Assembly (NCBI GenBank): GCA_907165135.1 | Contig: OU015568.1 | Span: forward strand, 1,496,501-1,560,500 | DNA: 64,000 nucleotides | Source of the DNA: Oikopleura dioica | Taxonomy: Eukaryota; Chordata; Appendicularia; Copelata; Oikopleuridae | Reading direction: 5' to 3' | Part shown: positions 37,261 to 48,830 of the stretch, one piece after another | Numbering within the stretch: the stretch's first letter is position 1 | Layout of the letters: every line of letters begins with the position of its first letter | Made by a program: the position numbers and the translations under genes | The notes under the pieces: model-generated | Database searches by the model: none | What the model was told of the DNA's origin: nothing | The model's input: the letters and a program-made list of their open reading frames with translations, nothing else

Positions 37261-37466
37261 ACTTAAACTTGCCGGCTCGAAATTGACAGTAACGAAGCGG
37301 AACTTCTGACAGTAATTTGAAGGCATTGAAATAAAGTAAAAGCTTCGCCGCTCTTTTTCCGTCAGAATGAAAAAGAGATAAAGAAAGTTGAGGGAAAATG
37401 ATAATCGAGAATAAAAGGTAAAAAATTTATAGATTGACCGGTTTTTATGTTTTTAGACGCTTGGCT

Positions 37467-39752
37467 ATGACATGTGATTCTCCTGGAGTCCCACCATTTA
37501 TCCACGAACGAGCCGCTTATGGAATCCCTCCAGGTCCCTAGAGCTTCGTCTTCTCGTATCAATGAGTAATTTTCTAGCTAAACGGACGGTTTATACAGGA
37601 AATGCGAAATTTCTCCGAAGTCTATTCAGCCGCCAAACTGCACTTTCTCGGCGGCTTCTATGGGGCTTCATTCTTTTGGCTGGGACGAGCTACAGCGTTT
37701 TTACAATTTCTTTCAATGCTGTCAAATTTGGTCAAAAGTAACTTGAAAATATAATTTTCCCTTTTTAACTCGATTTCAAGCCCAACGTCAATAGTCACGG
37801 AAACGGTAATGCATCACCATCTGAATATGCCCAATGTCTACGTTTGCCCGAACTCTCAACACTCAAAATGGCGAATCGAGCGAGCCTACCCGATGCATAA
37901 AAACTTGCATAAATACATTTCCACTTTTTATGGAAATGGTCGGGAAGATCATGGCCCACTTAACCTCTCCCGTTTCGATGATATTCCGTTGGACGAGTTT
38001 CTATCGATTACGGCTCCCGATTTAATGCCTTTGCGATGCAAATTCAACATGCGGTAAACAGATTCTCTCTTGAAGAAAGTCTCCATAAAGTCTGTAAAGT
38101 GATTGTCCTCCACCAACGAACCGGCTGACAAGATACGGTATTTGCCTTTACTACAGCTTCGAGAACTCCACCGTTTCCATTCCTGGACCTCAGTCGAGCC
38201 TTATTCTTTATGTCGGTCAGTTTTAATACAAAAAAAAACAAAGTTCACGGAGACTTAGCTTATAATCATTCTGACACGACAACCGGAGTGCTCCAGTTCA
38301 TTGACGGCCTGACACTTTTCTACTCACAATACAGGTGCGTCGATTCTGTAAAAGGCACTAGGTAAAGAGAGCTTCAGTGATCACCAACATGATGTTATGC
38401 TGATGAGCCAGAGTACTACTGTCCTTGCGAATCGACTCACTCAAGTAGCCCTCTACCCTCAGGAGTATACCTACGTAAGCACTCCCCTTACATCTCAGCG
38501 AATAAAATTTTCAAGCTTCCTCCCCACTGTGGCTCGAAAAAACTCGACTTCTTCCAACAGTACACTACTGAAGAATGCCACGTTGAATGCTCGTACAAAG
38601 CTGTGATGGACAAATGCAAGTGCTGGCCCCCGTATTTTCCGATTTATAAAAAAGAGTATCCAATGTGTACTTTTACCGAGCACTCGAGGTGCATTTCCAT
38701 TGAATACAATTCCTTCAAAAATGGATCTCAAAAGCACCAAAATTTTAGTTCAAGTCTTTGAAATCCAGAATCGAGCTATTCGACTTGTGGAAATTGTCCA
38801 AAACCCTGCCACGATTTGGTCTACAATCGAAACGTTGAATACGGCAAATTTCACGAGCCAATTCAACGAGCGCTGAAGAAATATCACGAGCACAATCATA
38901 GGAATCGAATCCAAAGATGAATTGAGAATTTACTTCATTTCTTGAATTACTTTTTGGTTTCACGAAAAAAAGTACGGCGGAAATCGGCGCTTTTCAGATT
39001 TTCTTTCCATCCCTCGATGTGACGCTTCATCGAGAACGAGAAGATTATTCGACCACTCAATTTGTGAGCGAATTGGGCGGTGCTGCGGGGTTGTTTCTTG
39101 GCGTTTCTTTGATTTCAGTCATCAAGGTTCGGCGAATTTACAAAAATTTTTTATGTTCTTTTTAGATATTGGATCATCTCTTCACTTTGGCTGCGAAGCA
39201 TTACGAAGAAATGGTTCAGGAACAAGTTCAAAAGCCCGTAGTTCTTCGATTAAAAAAATCTGTCCTTCATTTTTGCAAATTCTCGAATCTTTGATGAAGG
39301 AGTATTCTTATGCTGTGAGAAGAGTTCGGGAAAATATTTGCCAGACTGATCTTCAGGTAATTTCTTTCTTCCTGTTATGTTTGATTATGACTGCAACCCT
39401 TCAGTCTGTCATTCTTCCCTGGGTTCGGGAGACCAAGAAAAAGAAGAAGCCTGAAGTCCGAAGAAAGGGTTCTTTATCTCGTAACTCGTTGCCGAGCAGA
39501 AGGCGAAAATTTGCCTTCCGCGCCAATGAGATTGCCGTTTTTGAGCCTCGGGGCGTGTCAAAGCACCGAAACTGCTACGCGCTCGGCAACAGGTTAAAAT
39601 ATGGCCTCGAAGGAGATGAACCCAGAAAAAGTGTTGACCAACAGGTAGCCGAAGCCGATTTAGACGACGAAGAAAATCGTCGAAGCTGCCAGGGATACTG
39701 CAGAAAAGACCGACGAGAGTCAGTCGCTCCACTTCTTGAACGAACTCTTTAG
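37467..39752 (+). CDS. DEG/ENaC/ASIC-family cation channel
   Basis: Early exons (37467-37533, 37599-37737, 37781-38053, from 38100) join in frame. They give the intracellular AAYGIPPGNAKF motif, span 1 (RRLLWGFILLAGTSYSVFTI), the post-span MPNVYVCPNS and the CKFNMRDC...YGICLYYSF...PGPQSSL region. Later exons hold the Cys-rich extracellular block (PPHCGSKKL, EECHVECSYKAVMDKCKCWP, CGNCPKPC) and span 2 with the selectivity-filter motif (VSELGGAAGLFLGVSLIS). A long basic tail follows. Channels of this family are trimeric, amiloride-sensitive Na+ channels gated by protons, peptides or force. One junction (about 38733) needs a GA-AG intron. Exon borders at 38338-38420 and 38900-38998 are unresolved, so inactivation is not excluded. 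Confidence 0.8.
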
Positions 39753-39793
39753 ATTCTTTTTTTTTGGAAATTAGGTTTTGAATAAAAGTATTT

Positions 39794-41880
39794 CTAGTCG
39801 TATATTTCTTTTATCAAAGGTGGTATACAGTCAGGAAATTGATTTGTCAGGGCTTGAAGAAAGGGTCGAAACTCTATCGAGAGACAGCGGATTGAAGAAA
39901 GAAGGAAAATAAGCTCCTGAAAATTGGGCTGTGAAAATTCGAAAAAGAAGGGGACTTACAGGAAAGCGATTTCTGATGCGCTTGAATTGGCGATCATCGA
40001 GCGTCTTTTGAAGAAGAAAAGCGTAGCGCTCCTGAATTTCAAAGAGATACTGGTCGTTGTAGCCTCGATCCTCGGAGAAGATGATTGTTGTGAGAAGCTT
40101 AAAACGCTTTGAACAATTCCGCCGTCATTCTTTCCTACCAGAGACAGTTCTTTTTCTGTCAATTGCATTCTATCGAAGGCCAGCAAAATCGACTTGAACT
40201 TTTCCATCGCATTTTCTGGAATTCCAGTTTCCGCAAGCATACTTAGGGAATAACTTGTGTTGCCGATGGTAAGGACATCACGAGTTTCGTCGTAGAATTG
40301 AGCGAGATTTACAAGATGGATCTCGAAAATGCAGCTTCTGATGACTTTCACTTGATTTTCTGTGTCGAGATAGTTGAATTCTGGGATGTTTTTGATGAAT
40401 CTGATGATGTTCTAAAATTTAGAGAATTAAAGAGTCGTTCTCAGACAATAAGGGATAAAATATAAAAAAATTATTTCATATTACAATATTATATAATTAA
40501 TTATTTACGATTGATATTAATTAACAGTTCTTACATTAAAAGAGGCATTTGTTAGGTCGGCAAGATGGATGAATTTCATTTTGTCGATGATAATATTTCT
40601 CGATTGTCGGTTTAGCTGCAGACATAAATCTGAGAAAAACGTCTTAGGTTAGAGTAAAATTTTATTTTTATGACGTCATTAATGACTCAGTCTCTAAAAC
40701 TAGTTTTTTTCGACGTTACTTTTTACGCTCTTTCCAACGAGCACAAAAACATGAGGGGTTAGGATTTAGAATTTCTATTCCTTATTGAAATTGGCCTTGA
40801 TTTGTTTTTTTCAGTAATGAATAAGAAAACTAGTTTATTTGATTGAATCAAGACTTACCACGCTCAGAATTGTGCTCGAAGAAAAGTCGCTTTCGGAAAA
40901 ACTCTCGATGAAACTTCATTTCTTCTGGGACAATTTTCTCATTCATATTCTCCTGATAGTTCTTATAAACACATTCGATTGCGATCATCTCTTCACTTTC
41001 ACATTTGCTTTTGACATTCGCTTTTAGTTTTTTGTTCTCCGCCGCTTTTCGTTTCTTCAGAATCTGTTCTTCGCTCATCACAAAGCTCGTGTTCATGCCC
41101 ATCATCAAGCATTTTTTCAAACGGCAGTGGCAGCACTTTCGTTTCTGGTCGTCGAGAATTTCGCAGTTTTCCTTGCCTCGGCAGTTGTACGTTTTTTGGT
41201 AGCGAATGGATCGTCTAAAGAATCCTTTGTAGCGGGTCAAAAATTTCATAATTCTAGCTTTGACCCCAGATTCTCGAAGCTTCTTTTGCTGAGCGATTCA
41301 GAATGCGTCCCATATTTACCCTGTCTAAGCATGTTCCAGACAGAAGAGCAAATTTGCCAACATGCAAATAAAAAAACTTTGCCCGTCTTGTTACGTCTTG
41401 TTACAGTGTCTAACATAGAACATACTGTATATTACATAATAATAACGTCTCTCCGACCCGATTCCTTTGCAACCTTCGCAAGTAAGGACATTGAAATGAA
41501 GACCATTAGCCTTACCACCGCAGATTTGACAGATCTTAAGATTAGAGTAAAATAGTTGATCAAAAGGAGGGACTGAAAGGAACAAGTAACTGTACCATTT
41601 TTACGCCCGCATATTTTGAAAATGTTTTCCGCTTTCTTGGCTGTTTCTCAGGCTGCTCTTGATGATTGTCGATCACTCCGGCGTTAATTTCGCAGACTGG
41701 TGATCCTCTTTGATCTGATTCTTTTTGGTGAATTTGAGGATTACAGAAGACCTCGGACGATGACGACATCGTTGACGAGCCAGAAGACATCTCCGAAATC
41801 GAAGAAGGCCGCGAAAACAAGTCGAAATCTATCTGAGTGTCGTGTTCGGTTTGGTACCCTGATTGCTGTTGCTGGTTCAT
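39794..41880 (-). CDS. Nuclear receptor, NR1-like (LXR/FXR/VDR/EcR-related)
   Basis: Exons 41880-41596 (Ser/Gln-rich N-terminus), 41534-41465, 41224-40859, about 40632-40530 and further ones down to 39794. The DNA-binding domain has both zinc fingers ([14 protein letters not shown]...CEGCKG and YNCRGKENC...[10 protein letters not shown]) and the P-box CEGCKG. The following hinge ([11 protein letters not shown]) resembles the NR1H/NR1I extension. The ligand-binding domain contains the helix 3-5 region and ends with a helix-12/AF-2 motif (PPLIKEIYD). It is a ligand-regulated transcription factor; the ligand is unknown. The intron between the zinc fingers (41464-41225) has GA-AG ends. Confidence 0.88.
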
Positions 41881-42617
41881 TGAAAGTTGCTCTGGTAAAA
41901 ATTGAATCGAAGTTGTGGGGTTTTGATCGAAGATATCATCTTTTAAGGGATGAAACTTGCACCTTTCTATTTTAAAGAAGGCCTCTTCTTTTTTTTTACC
42001 TTTTTACCCCTTCCTAAGGAAAAATCGTCTGGTAATCCATTGAAGCCAAAATTTTGTTCATGTGCTCGAGGTGGTAGAAAATTCATATCTCGTGTAAAGA
42101 GAAAATGATCTCAGAACTTCGTCATTAAATGGCCTCACATCTTGCGCCAAAGAATCAAACAAAAAAGCTGCATGGAGTTTTGCTGACCTAACTCCTTTTG
42201 CACTGGCTTGACCCTGTGTTCGACGAAAAGTGTTTGCTAACGTCCGCATTTCGAAATGCAATCAAAGCGAATTTTCTTGTGAATTATGCTTAGCTGACAT
42301 GATGTTAATCTGTCGAATGCTCACGTACTACCGGCATAGTGTATGTTTTTTCAGATGAATTTGAAAACACGGTGGCAAAGCGAAGGTTATTCAAGGTAAA
42401 TTCATGTTTGCTTGACCTACTTTTTTTGCTGTCGATAAACCTTGATGCATTAACTCAAGACTCAAGAAATGATTCTTCTATGTTTTTCTGTATTATCAGC
42501 AGTAGCCTTCAGGAATTTTCGGAAGTTGGAGGTTCATATTTGTAACAGGATATCTTCTTATATTCAAAACATTTTCTTTCTTGCACTGCATCAGTCTTAA
42601 AGTCAAATTAAGCAATC
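41881..42617. other. Spacer upstream of the nuclear receptor
   Basis: Short ORFs on both strands (for example 42058-42261 minus and 42339-42545 plus) lack domain or composition support. Probably the promoter region of the NR1-like gene. Confidence 0.35.
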
Positions 42618-45570
42618 TCAAGAGTCAGAAATAACGTACGCAAGATCTTGTCCTTGAAAAAATCGCTCAAGAGTTCGAATATGAAAGATGTACTCCATGT
42701 TGTTTTCTTGGCGAATAAATTTGACGAATGATTTTTCTTGAATATCTTTTTTCGTCCAAGGGCTAAAATTTGACATTACGAATAAAGTACAGTTTTTTCC
42801 TCTTTTGTGGACCCCAGACATTTTATTCATTATAAGGGGTTTTCGAGGGAAACTTTTGCTAGGATAATGTTCCACTTTTGTGGACATTTGTCCAGCCCAG
42901 AAAATTTAAGAAGAAGAAACAGGGTTTTTTTTCTAAAATCAGGATTTTTTATAAAAAATCTATGGACTATACAGGATAAATGACCAAAAATTGTAAAAGA
43001 GGCAAAAAAAAGGCGTTTCGAAGATGAATTTTGCCATTTTTCGAAGAAAAATTTATTGAAGAATAAATTTTAAGGGGGAGGTCGTCAATATCGGGGTTTC
43101 TCTTGCGCAAAAAAGCGGGAAAACCTGATTAGGTAGAAGAATTCCAACTTCTCAGGTGAAAAGAATAGGGTTGTTGAAATCTATCGGCGACAATGAGAAA
43201 ATATTTTGGCTGGAAAAAATCAGTTTAAAATGCCCTCAAAGTAGGGCGAAAATCCGAAAATTCAGAAAAAATTGTCATTTTTTAAACATTTTTCTCAATT
43301 TAACCCCCTAAAACTTATTTTTAGCAAATAATTTTAGGCTCAACAGACTCGTCAGGATCTGTAGATTCTAAAAATATAATATTCATATCATATGAATCAT
43401 ATGCAGACTATATGTAGAAGTGTGATTTTGATCACCCCTGAAAATCCATATTGACGACCCACCCTTTAACCCATTCTCGCCCGCGTGGACACGCCGTGTG
43501 GACATTTTTATGAAAATTTGTGACAAAAAATGTCCACAAGAGAGGAAAATAACTGTAGGTAGTCGAAGTACTTGACGTGTTGAATACCGCAATTGACCAC
43601 AGAAGCGCTTAGGCCGCCAACCATACTGTCCGAGAATCGTAAAATCATTGTACTGAGAGTCAATGAGTTCATATTATAAAATCGTACGTACCCATAAAAG
43701 TTATTCTGTGCCGCGACGGTCAATGCCTCCTGGGTGTGGAATTTGCTCAGGTAACCGATCAAAAGCCCATCGTTCCACATTTTCGAAACTGAAAGTTGGT
43801 CACGTTCAACTCGAGATAAAATGAATGCAAATAAAAAATTGAACTTGAGCTGGCCGGTCATATTTGAGTACATTTTCGACAACTGCTGAGGTCTTACTTT
43901 CGCTGTTTTTCAGAATTTCTACTGAACCGTAGAACCAAGTCCAAAATGTGAACCTGCCATTGGACGTGTTCATCTTGAAAGAGTGAACTCACATCAAAGT
44001 TCGAAATTGGGTCGAAAAGAGTACGCTCACTCCATGCCTGTAATCTGTTAAAACTGACCCACGAAACGAGAGTCGAATCGTTGAATTCCATCATCATTTG
44101 CTCTGATTGAAATGAAGTAAGCTTTGTTAAGGATTTTCAGTCGGAAATTTTTCTATTATGCTTAATTTCAAAATCCAATCTTGATTTTTATGTGATAGAG
44201 TTGATACTCATTCAAAGGATTCAGCTTCTCATCCAGACTCGTTGAATTGACCAAATAATCATTGAGCAGTTTTGAAATCGCCCCAAGACTCGCCTGGCTG
44301 TTTTCATGAATCGACCCAAAATAATTGTACCACAAGATCGAGCCGACCGCTTTGGCTTCTTGAGTTCCATGGACGCAGATGGCGAAGGGGTTCGAGTGAA
44401 CCGAGATCAACTCCATTTGGTTATTGACTATTATATAACGGTGAAACTAAATAAACTCGAGTAGACTGTACATACAGAGCTGCAGAGGAAAAGTGAACTC
44501 GACTGTGTATATTTGCTCGTGTACATTATCATTCGAAGTCCGGTATTGAGTCGTATCAGGGGGAAGTCGAAGCGTTCGAAACTCGACTTTCCAGTTGTTA
44601 ACTTTTTTTTTGGATACAAATGAATTTTTCAAAGATTCAAAGGTTTTTTTGAACGAGCAGCATTTTTCATCAAAAAGACAAATATTGCATCGTTTGTTAT
44701 TTCACGCAAAAGACCATCGAAAGATATTTGAATAAACTCAACTTCACCCATAAAATACTATTTCAAAACTTTGCGCTCAAGGAAACCCAGTGTGCAAATA
44801 GTAAAAAGCCACCTGCAATCATAAAAATCCAACTTTTGAAAAGTCAAACATCCGGGAAGATGCCTTTCTCTGACCAATGTTTGATGATGCCCGTCTAAGG
44901 TCATATTCACGTTCGATTCGGAAGAAGTAAACAAAAGGAGCCTTCCAGAATTTTCTGTAAAGATCCGTATCCGTTCATATTTTCTTATTATTCTTGAGCT
45001 GCACTCGAACGGTCCCACCAAAGTCTTCCGAGTAAGTTGTCCCGTTCAAATATGCCTCTACACATTGACGAGCTCCGATGAAATAGTCACCAAGGAGAAA
45101 CTCGAGCTTGCAAGCAAAATTTGAGTTTGCCATGATGATTTGTCTCGGTTTTGACGGATTGGTACTCTTCGTTGATTCCACCCGGTGCGGTTCGTCGACG
45201 ATTATCAGGGCTGTGGATCGGAGCCATCTTTTCAAAGGCTCACAATTATAAGGATTTTTGATGAAGCCATGGATATTCGAGATTTTATCTTTAGAGCCAA
45301 TTTCCTGAGCCAATTTTGCTGATAATTGTAAAATTCGGAAATCTCGTTATTTGTCAGGTCGAACTGGCACTTTCTTGAGGTCACGGAAAAGAAATAATCC
45401 TTCCTGTTTGGCCCATTGAGCCCCTTAGTTACGAGATAGTGACAGTATTGAAACGCTTTTGCTAAGTTATTGTAGCCGCCGCACCTTTTCACTGAGATCG
45501 GTAGATAGGATTTTGGAATGCCGCGAAAAATGAAATTTTCGATAAAGATACCTTTTCTTTGCAAATGCAC
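42618..45570 (-). CDS. Unrecognised multi-exon gene (coding segments only)
   Basis: Successive minus-strand open segments at about 45570-45320, 45313-44975, 44416-44168, 44097-43894, 43882-43508 and 42887-42618 are separated by short gaps with donor or acceptor sites. They encode moderately hydrophobic, N-glycosylation-site-bearing sequence with few Cys (for example GDYFIGARQCVEAYLNGTT and LLIGYLSKFHTQEALTVAAQ). They may belong to one protein, but the exon joins were not solved and no domain is recognised. Confidence 0.4.
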
Positions 45571-46172
45571 TAAACAGAGAAAAACAAAGCCTGAGTTCCC
45601 CGGTGTCCCTTCAAGTATTGCAGAGACTGAAAGTAGCCTAACGAAATCAGAGCAGGAGCTTTCTGCTGAAGGCCAAGTAGTGGGGACGGGCGAATTGAGA
45701 AAATTATTGATGAATCAACAAAAAGACTTGTCAAAGCTTCTCAAGGCATATTTGGCCGCTTCGAAAAAGCTGGAAAATTATAGGTACCAAATTTTTCTTT
45801 CGAAAACCAGTCGTTCTTTGAAAATAACATGTATTTCAAGGGCAAAGGATCTGTTTCTCGAGCATTTATGCAAGGAAATGGATATCGAGGTCATCAAAAA
45901 AGAAAACTTTGTTCCTGAACTTCTAAATGCTCATTTCTCCGTAACACATTTTAAAAATCAATATTGTCTTACAATTATATCTTCAGGTTTTAACTCAGAA
46001 GATGCCGGCAAACCGAGCTAAGCAGATCATGAATCGTTTGAAAAAGCTCAAAATGATCGAGATTGTCGAATTGACGCTCTATGGAAATTTGCAAAAGAAG
46101 ATAAAAGAGATCGAAGCCGAATTGCCACCAAGACCATCATCAGTAAAGAAGCCTCAATCGACAAGAAAATAG
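45518..46172 (+). CDS. Charged, helix-rich protein (202 aa)
   Basis: Exon 1 (45518-45940) and exon 2 (45987-46172) join through a 46-bp GT-AG intron to 203 codons. The product starts with a basic, Cys-containing segment (MPRKMKFSIKIPFLCKCTKQ) and continues with long Lys/Glu/Leu-rich helices likely to form a coiled coil. It ends in a Pro/Ser/Lys tail. There is no signal peptide or known domain. It lies opposite to, and partly overlaps, the unrecognised minus-strand exons on either side. Confidence 0.6.
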
Positions 46173-46479
46173 ACCTAAACGTGTTCCAAAACCCTTTTTC
46201 TGACCCAATCTCCTGTTGATAGAAATGATTCGATACTTTGTCGATCACATGATAAACTCGCGTATAAATTTGTCGCAGCTGGACTTCATTGACAATTTCT
46301 TCTTGTGGTCCATTCCAGTTGAATTTCTTGCTCTCCGAGTACAACTGCCGCTTGTTTGCGATAAAACTGTAAATCACTTCGTAGCACTTGAGATAACTGT
46401 CCTTTAGGCCTTGATAGTTGAATATAACATCGTGGCCCAAGCGCTCAAATTCTCTTATTTTTTCGAAAAAATCGTTCAT
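46048..46479 (-). CDS. Helical N-terminal exon, gene unresolved
   Basis: The open frame from 46479 (MNDFFEKIREFERLGHDVIF) encodes about 95 residues of amphipathic helix. It then meets a possible donor (TTTAG/GTCTAT) near 46180. It could be the first exon of the minus-strand gene below 45570, with the plus-strand gene nested in its intron, or an independent small gene. Its 3' end overlaps the plus-strand gene's last exon. Confidence 0.4.
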   Translation of the reverse strand: MNDFFEKIREFERLGHDVIFNYQGLKDSYLKCYEVIYSFIANKRQLYSESKKFNWNGPQEEIVNEVQLRQIYTRVYHVIDKVSNHFYQQEIGSEKGFWNTFRSIFLSIEASLLMMVLVAIRLRSLLSSFANFHRASIRQSRSF

Positions 46480-46651
46480 TTTCGAGACTGAAGGAGAATT
46501 CTTTGGAGTATGGGATCCGGAATTTTATTGACTTAGAAGCAGCTGCGTGCATTTTAGGATTTTTTGGCAAAATAAGATCACTGGTTTCATAGAAACTTTG
46601 GCAAACAAAAATCGCCGTTTCTCATTTTATGATTACTTATATTGCATATTA

Positions 46652-46676
46652 ATCATGTGACATAAATTATGTCACA
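46652..46676. repeat. Short perfect palindrome
   Basis: TGTGACATAAATTATGTCACA is a 21-nt palindrome around a central A, lying between the 46479 start and the 3' end of the first CUB gene. It could be a protein-binding site or a hairpin. Confidence 0.5.
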
Positions 46677-46790
46677 TAATGAATTGTTTTATAGATAGAT
46701 TTTTTCCAGAAATATACGGTTGATTTATTTGATTTTGATCAAAGAGAAACAAGAATACATGTATCAAATTCAGAATATGAATATAAGCAT

Positions 46791-47793
46791 TTAGCACAGG
46801 TTATCGTTGTAGAAGTTTCGGACCTTTCGAGCAGCTCGAATGATCTGTCGGTGGACTCGGCCTCGTCCCTCGCAAGCCCAGTTTCGGGCCCAGGAGTTGA
46901 TGGCAGCGTTGACTTGGCCGTTGAGTTTGCACATGTCGTTGGCGTCGAAGACTTGGATGTCTTCAGCCTCGGCCTCGAATCCGTTCTCGGCATAGCAGCT
47001 TTCATCGGTCTCAGATCGCTTCATCTTGTTGAGGATCTTGGTCATTCGCTTCTTGTATCGGGGGAAGAAGTCTTCGTCTCCGTTATAGGAATCGAAGATT
47101 CGCTGAAAATCATTAAGGACTTGAGAGTAAAATCTCCCTAAGACTTACGTTCAAGTGCATTTCGATGATTTGAAGTCGGCTCATTCGCTCAAAGCTGAAT
47201 TCGAAGCCGGCACCTTGGACGGATTCATCAGTGGTAAAGGTGATGGTGGCCTGACCGCCGCTGACGAAGAAATCAGGAAATCCGTTGTTGCTGGGGTTTG
47301 GAAGGTCGTAAAACGTCTTGCCATCTTCTTCTTTATTTTCAGCGGATCGTCGTCGTCTTGCGCCATTGGTTCCGCAGAAGTTGAATTCATCACCGTTAGC
47401 TTTGACTGCGACTTGATCCCAGCCGCAGACATAGTGTTCCTCGACATTGAAGGTGTTGGCGACGATGTTGAAGCCAGCAATGTTTCCGAAATCGATGTCC
47501 CACTGGCAGTGGAGCCAGTCGTAGTAGCTGCCTCGATCGAAGCCAGGGGAGTAGATGATCGTCTCGGTATCAGTGATTCTTCCTCCGCATTCTCCATCGT
47601 AGGTGCTGGCAGAGCTTGAGCTGGAAGAGCTGGAAGAGCTTGAAGAGCTGGAAGAACTGTAAGAACCCGATGAGCTGTACGAAGAGCTGTACGCAACGGC
47701 GCTTCCGACGATAGTTGCAAAAAGCTAAAGTTTAGTTGAAAGTTCATTATTCTGGAATCCTTGAAATTTTCTCTTTTTTATCATTACCTTCAT
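46791..47793 (-). CDS. Secreted poly-Ser CUB-domain protein, copy A (297 aa)
   Basis: Exon 1 is only ATG AAG (47793-47788). Exon 2 (47724-47149) and exon 3 (47102-46791) complete 298 codons. A signal peptide split by the first intron precedes a run of about 25 mostly Ser residues, then a CUB domain (CGGRITDTETIIYSPGF, WDIDFG, HYVCGWDQVAV, FCGTNG, GGQATITF, GAGFEFSFE). A basic RRRR site interrupts it. A C-terminal region with four Cys ends FYNDNLC. CUB domains bind proteins and Ca2+ outside the cell; the poly-Ser stretch suggests a glycosylated or matrix protein. Codon use is strongly biased. It is the tandem duplicate of the gene at 48831-49834. Confidence 0.85.
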
Positions 47794-47844
47794 TTTTTTC
47801 TTTTCTCTCGATATTTTTATGATAAAACTAGCAATGACATTGAT

Positions 47845-47899
47845 ATTTATAGTGCTTCGCTTGACCCGCTGCGGCTAGGTGGCGATGTGACGAGGTCAG
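47845..47899 (-). promoter_or_regulatory. TATA box and conserved upstream block, copy A
   Basis: On the minus strand TATAAAT lies at 47851-47845, about 55 bp upstream of the ATG. Directly upstream (47862-47898) is a block shared almost unchanged with copy B, including TGACGAGGTCA-like and GACCCGCTG motifs (plus-strand reading). Confidence 0.65.
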
Positions 47900-48830
47900 G
47901 ATCACGCTCACGATCAGGGCCCCACGGTACTGTTTTGTCTCGTATCTTACACCAAGACCATCATCCGTAGAAAAGCCTAAATTGACAAAAAAGACCTTAC
48001 ATGCTCCGATATCATGTTTTGATCATCAATTTAGCCCAAAATAGATTATTGATAGTAATTTCCGATATGTTTTTTAATTTATCAACCGGTGGTTTTGATC
48101 CATCACAAATTGTATCAGCAAGAAAATGTAACAGTAAACACCAGATTTCTGCCGGTTTTGAGATTCAATTTTGCACCAAAAGCGGCAGAAGCGGGTTTTT
48201 CGGGTTATTCTTAGGATCTTATTCGAGAAAAGCGGCAGAATTTTGGGACGGGCAATTCGTGCTTTCACTAAATATGTCAGCGACTTTACATGTTTTCAGT
48301 GAAGTATAATTTAGTAAACAAGAATAAGTTAAGGTTCGAAGAAGCCAAAGCAAGCTTAACTTTAAAACTGTCTTTTAGCAGAATACCGTTTTTGGTTAAA
48401 CAGAACGAAACTTGCAACGTGCCTCAAAGTATTTTTGATAATTCGAAGCACTCAGTCTCGAGAAGATAAACCAAAAATTTTTGTAAACAAAGAATAGAGA
48501 TTTATGTTGATTCATAATTCTAGCCGCATTATTAAGCCATCACATTTTCAGCTAAGAACAAAAATGACCTAGATAGATTTTTATCAAACTTTTTCACAAA
48601 AGCTGAACCGGCCTTTCTCAGTTCCTTATCAACTCCACGATAAGGAATTTTCCCATTATTAGCCGATTGTGCAAGTACGACAACACAATTTTTTTTTATT
48701 AGATTATATTTAACGTAATTACTTACACTACAATGTTTATACAAAAATGAAGATACAATTTAAGCGGGTGAATATATCTATTTTATTTCGATAAAAATAA
48801 AATATGAAGCAAGCAAAGAAATTTGAATAT
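47900..48830. other. Spacer between the CUB copies
   Basis: AT-rich; contains the 3' flank of copy B. Small ORFs (48001-48309 plus, 48532-48744 minus) are not supported. AAGCGGCAGAA occurs twice (about 48179 and 48229). Confidence 0.35.

Noticed and set aside
37048-37326. 92-codon minus-strand ORF
   Set aside because: It is a read-through of the tRNA-Cys-like sequence (GFKPGTSRSAVECSTTELP is antisense tRNA).
38397-38606. Apparent frameshift in the DEG/ENaC gene before the PPHC motif
   Set aside because: A different upstream frame (LPSGVYLRKHSPYISANKIF) reads continuously into PPHC and fits the family, so no frameshift is needed there.
41127-41555. 142-codon plus-strand ORF
   Set aside because: It is antisense to the nuclear receptor zinc-finger exons.
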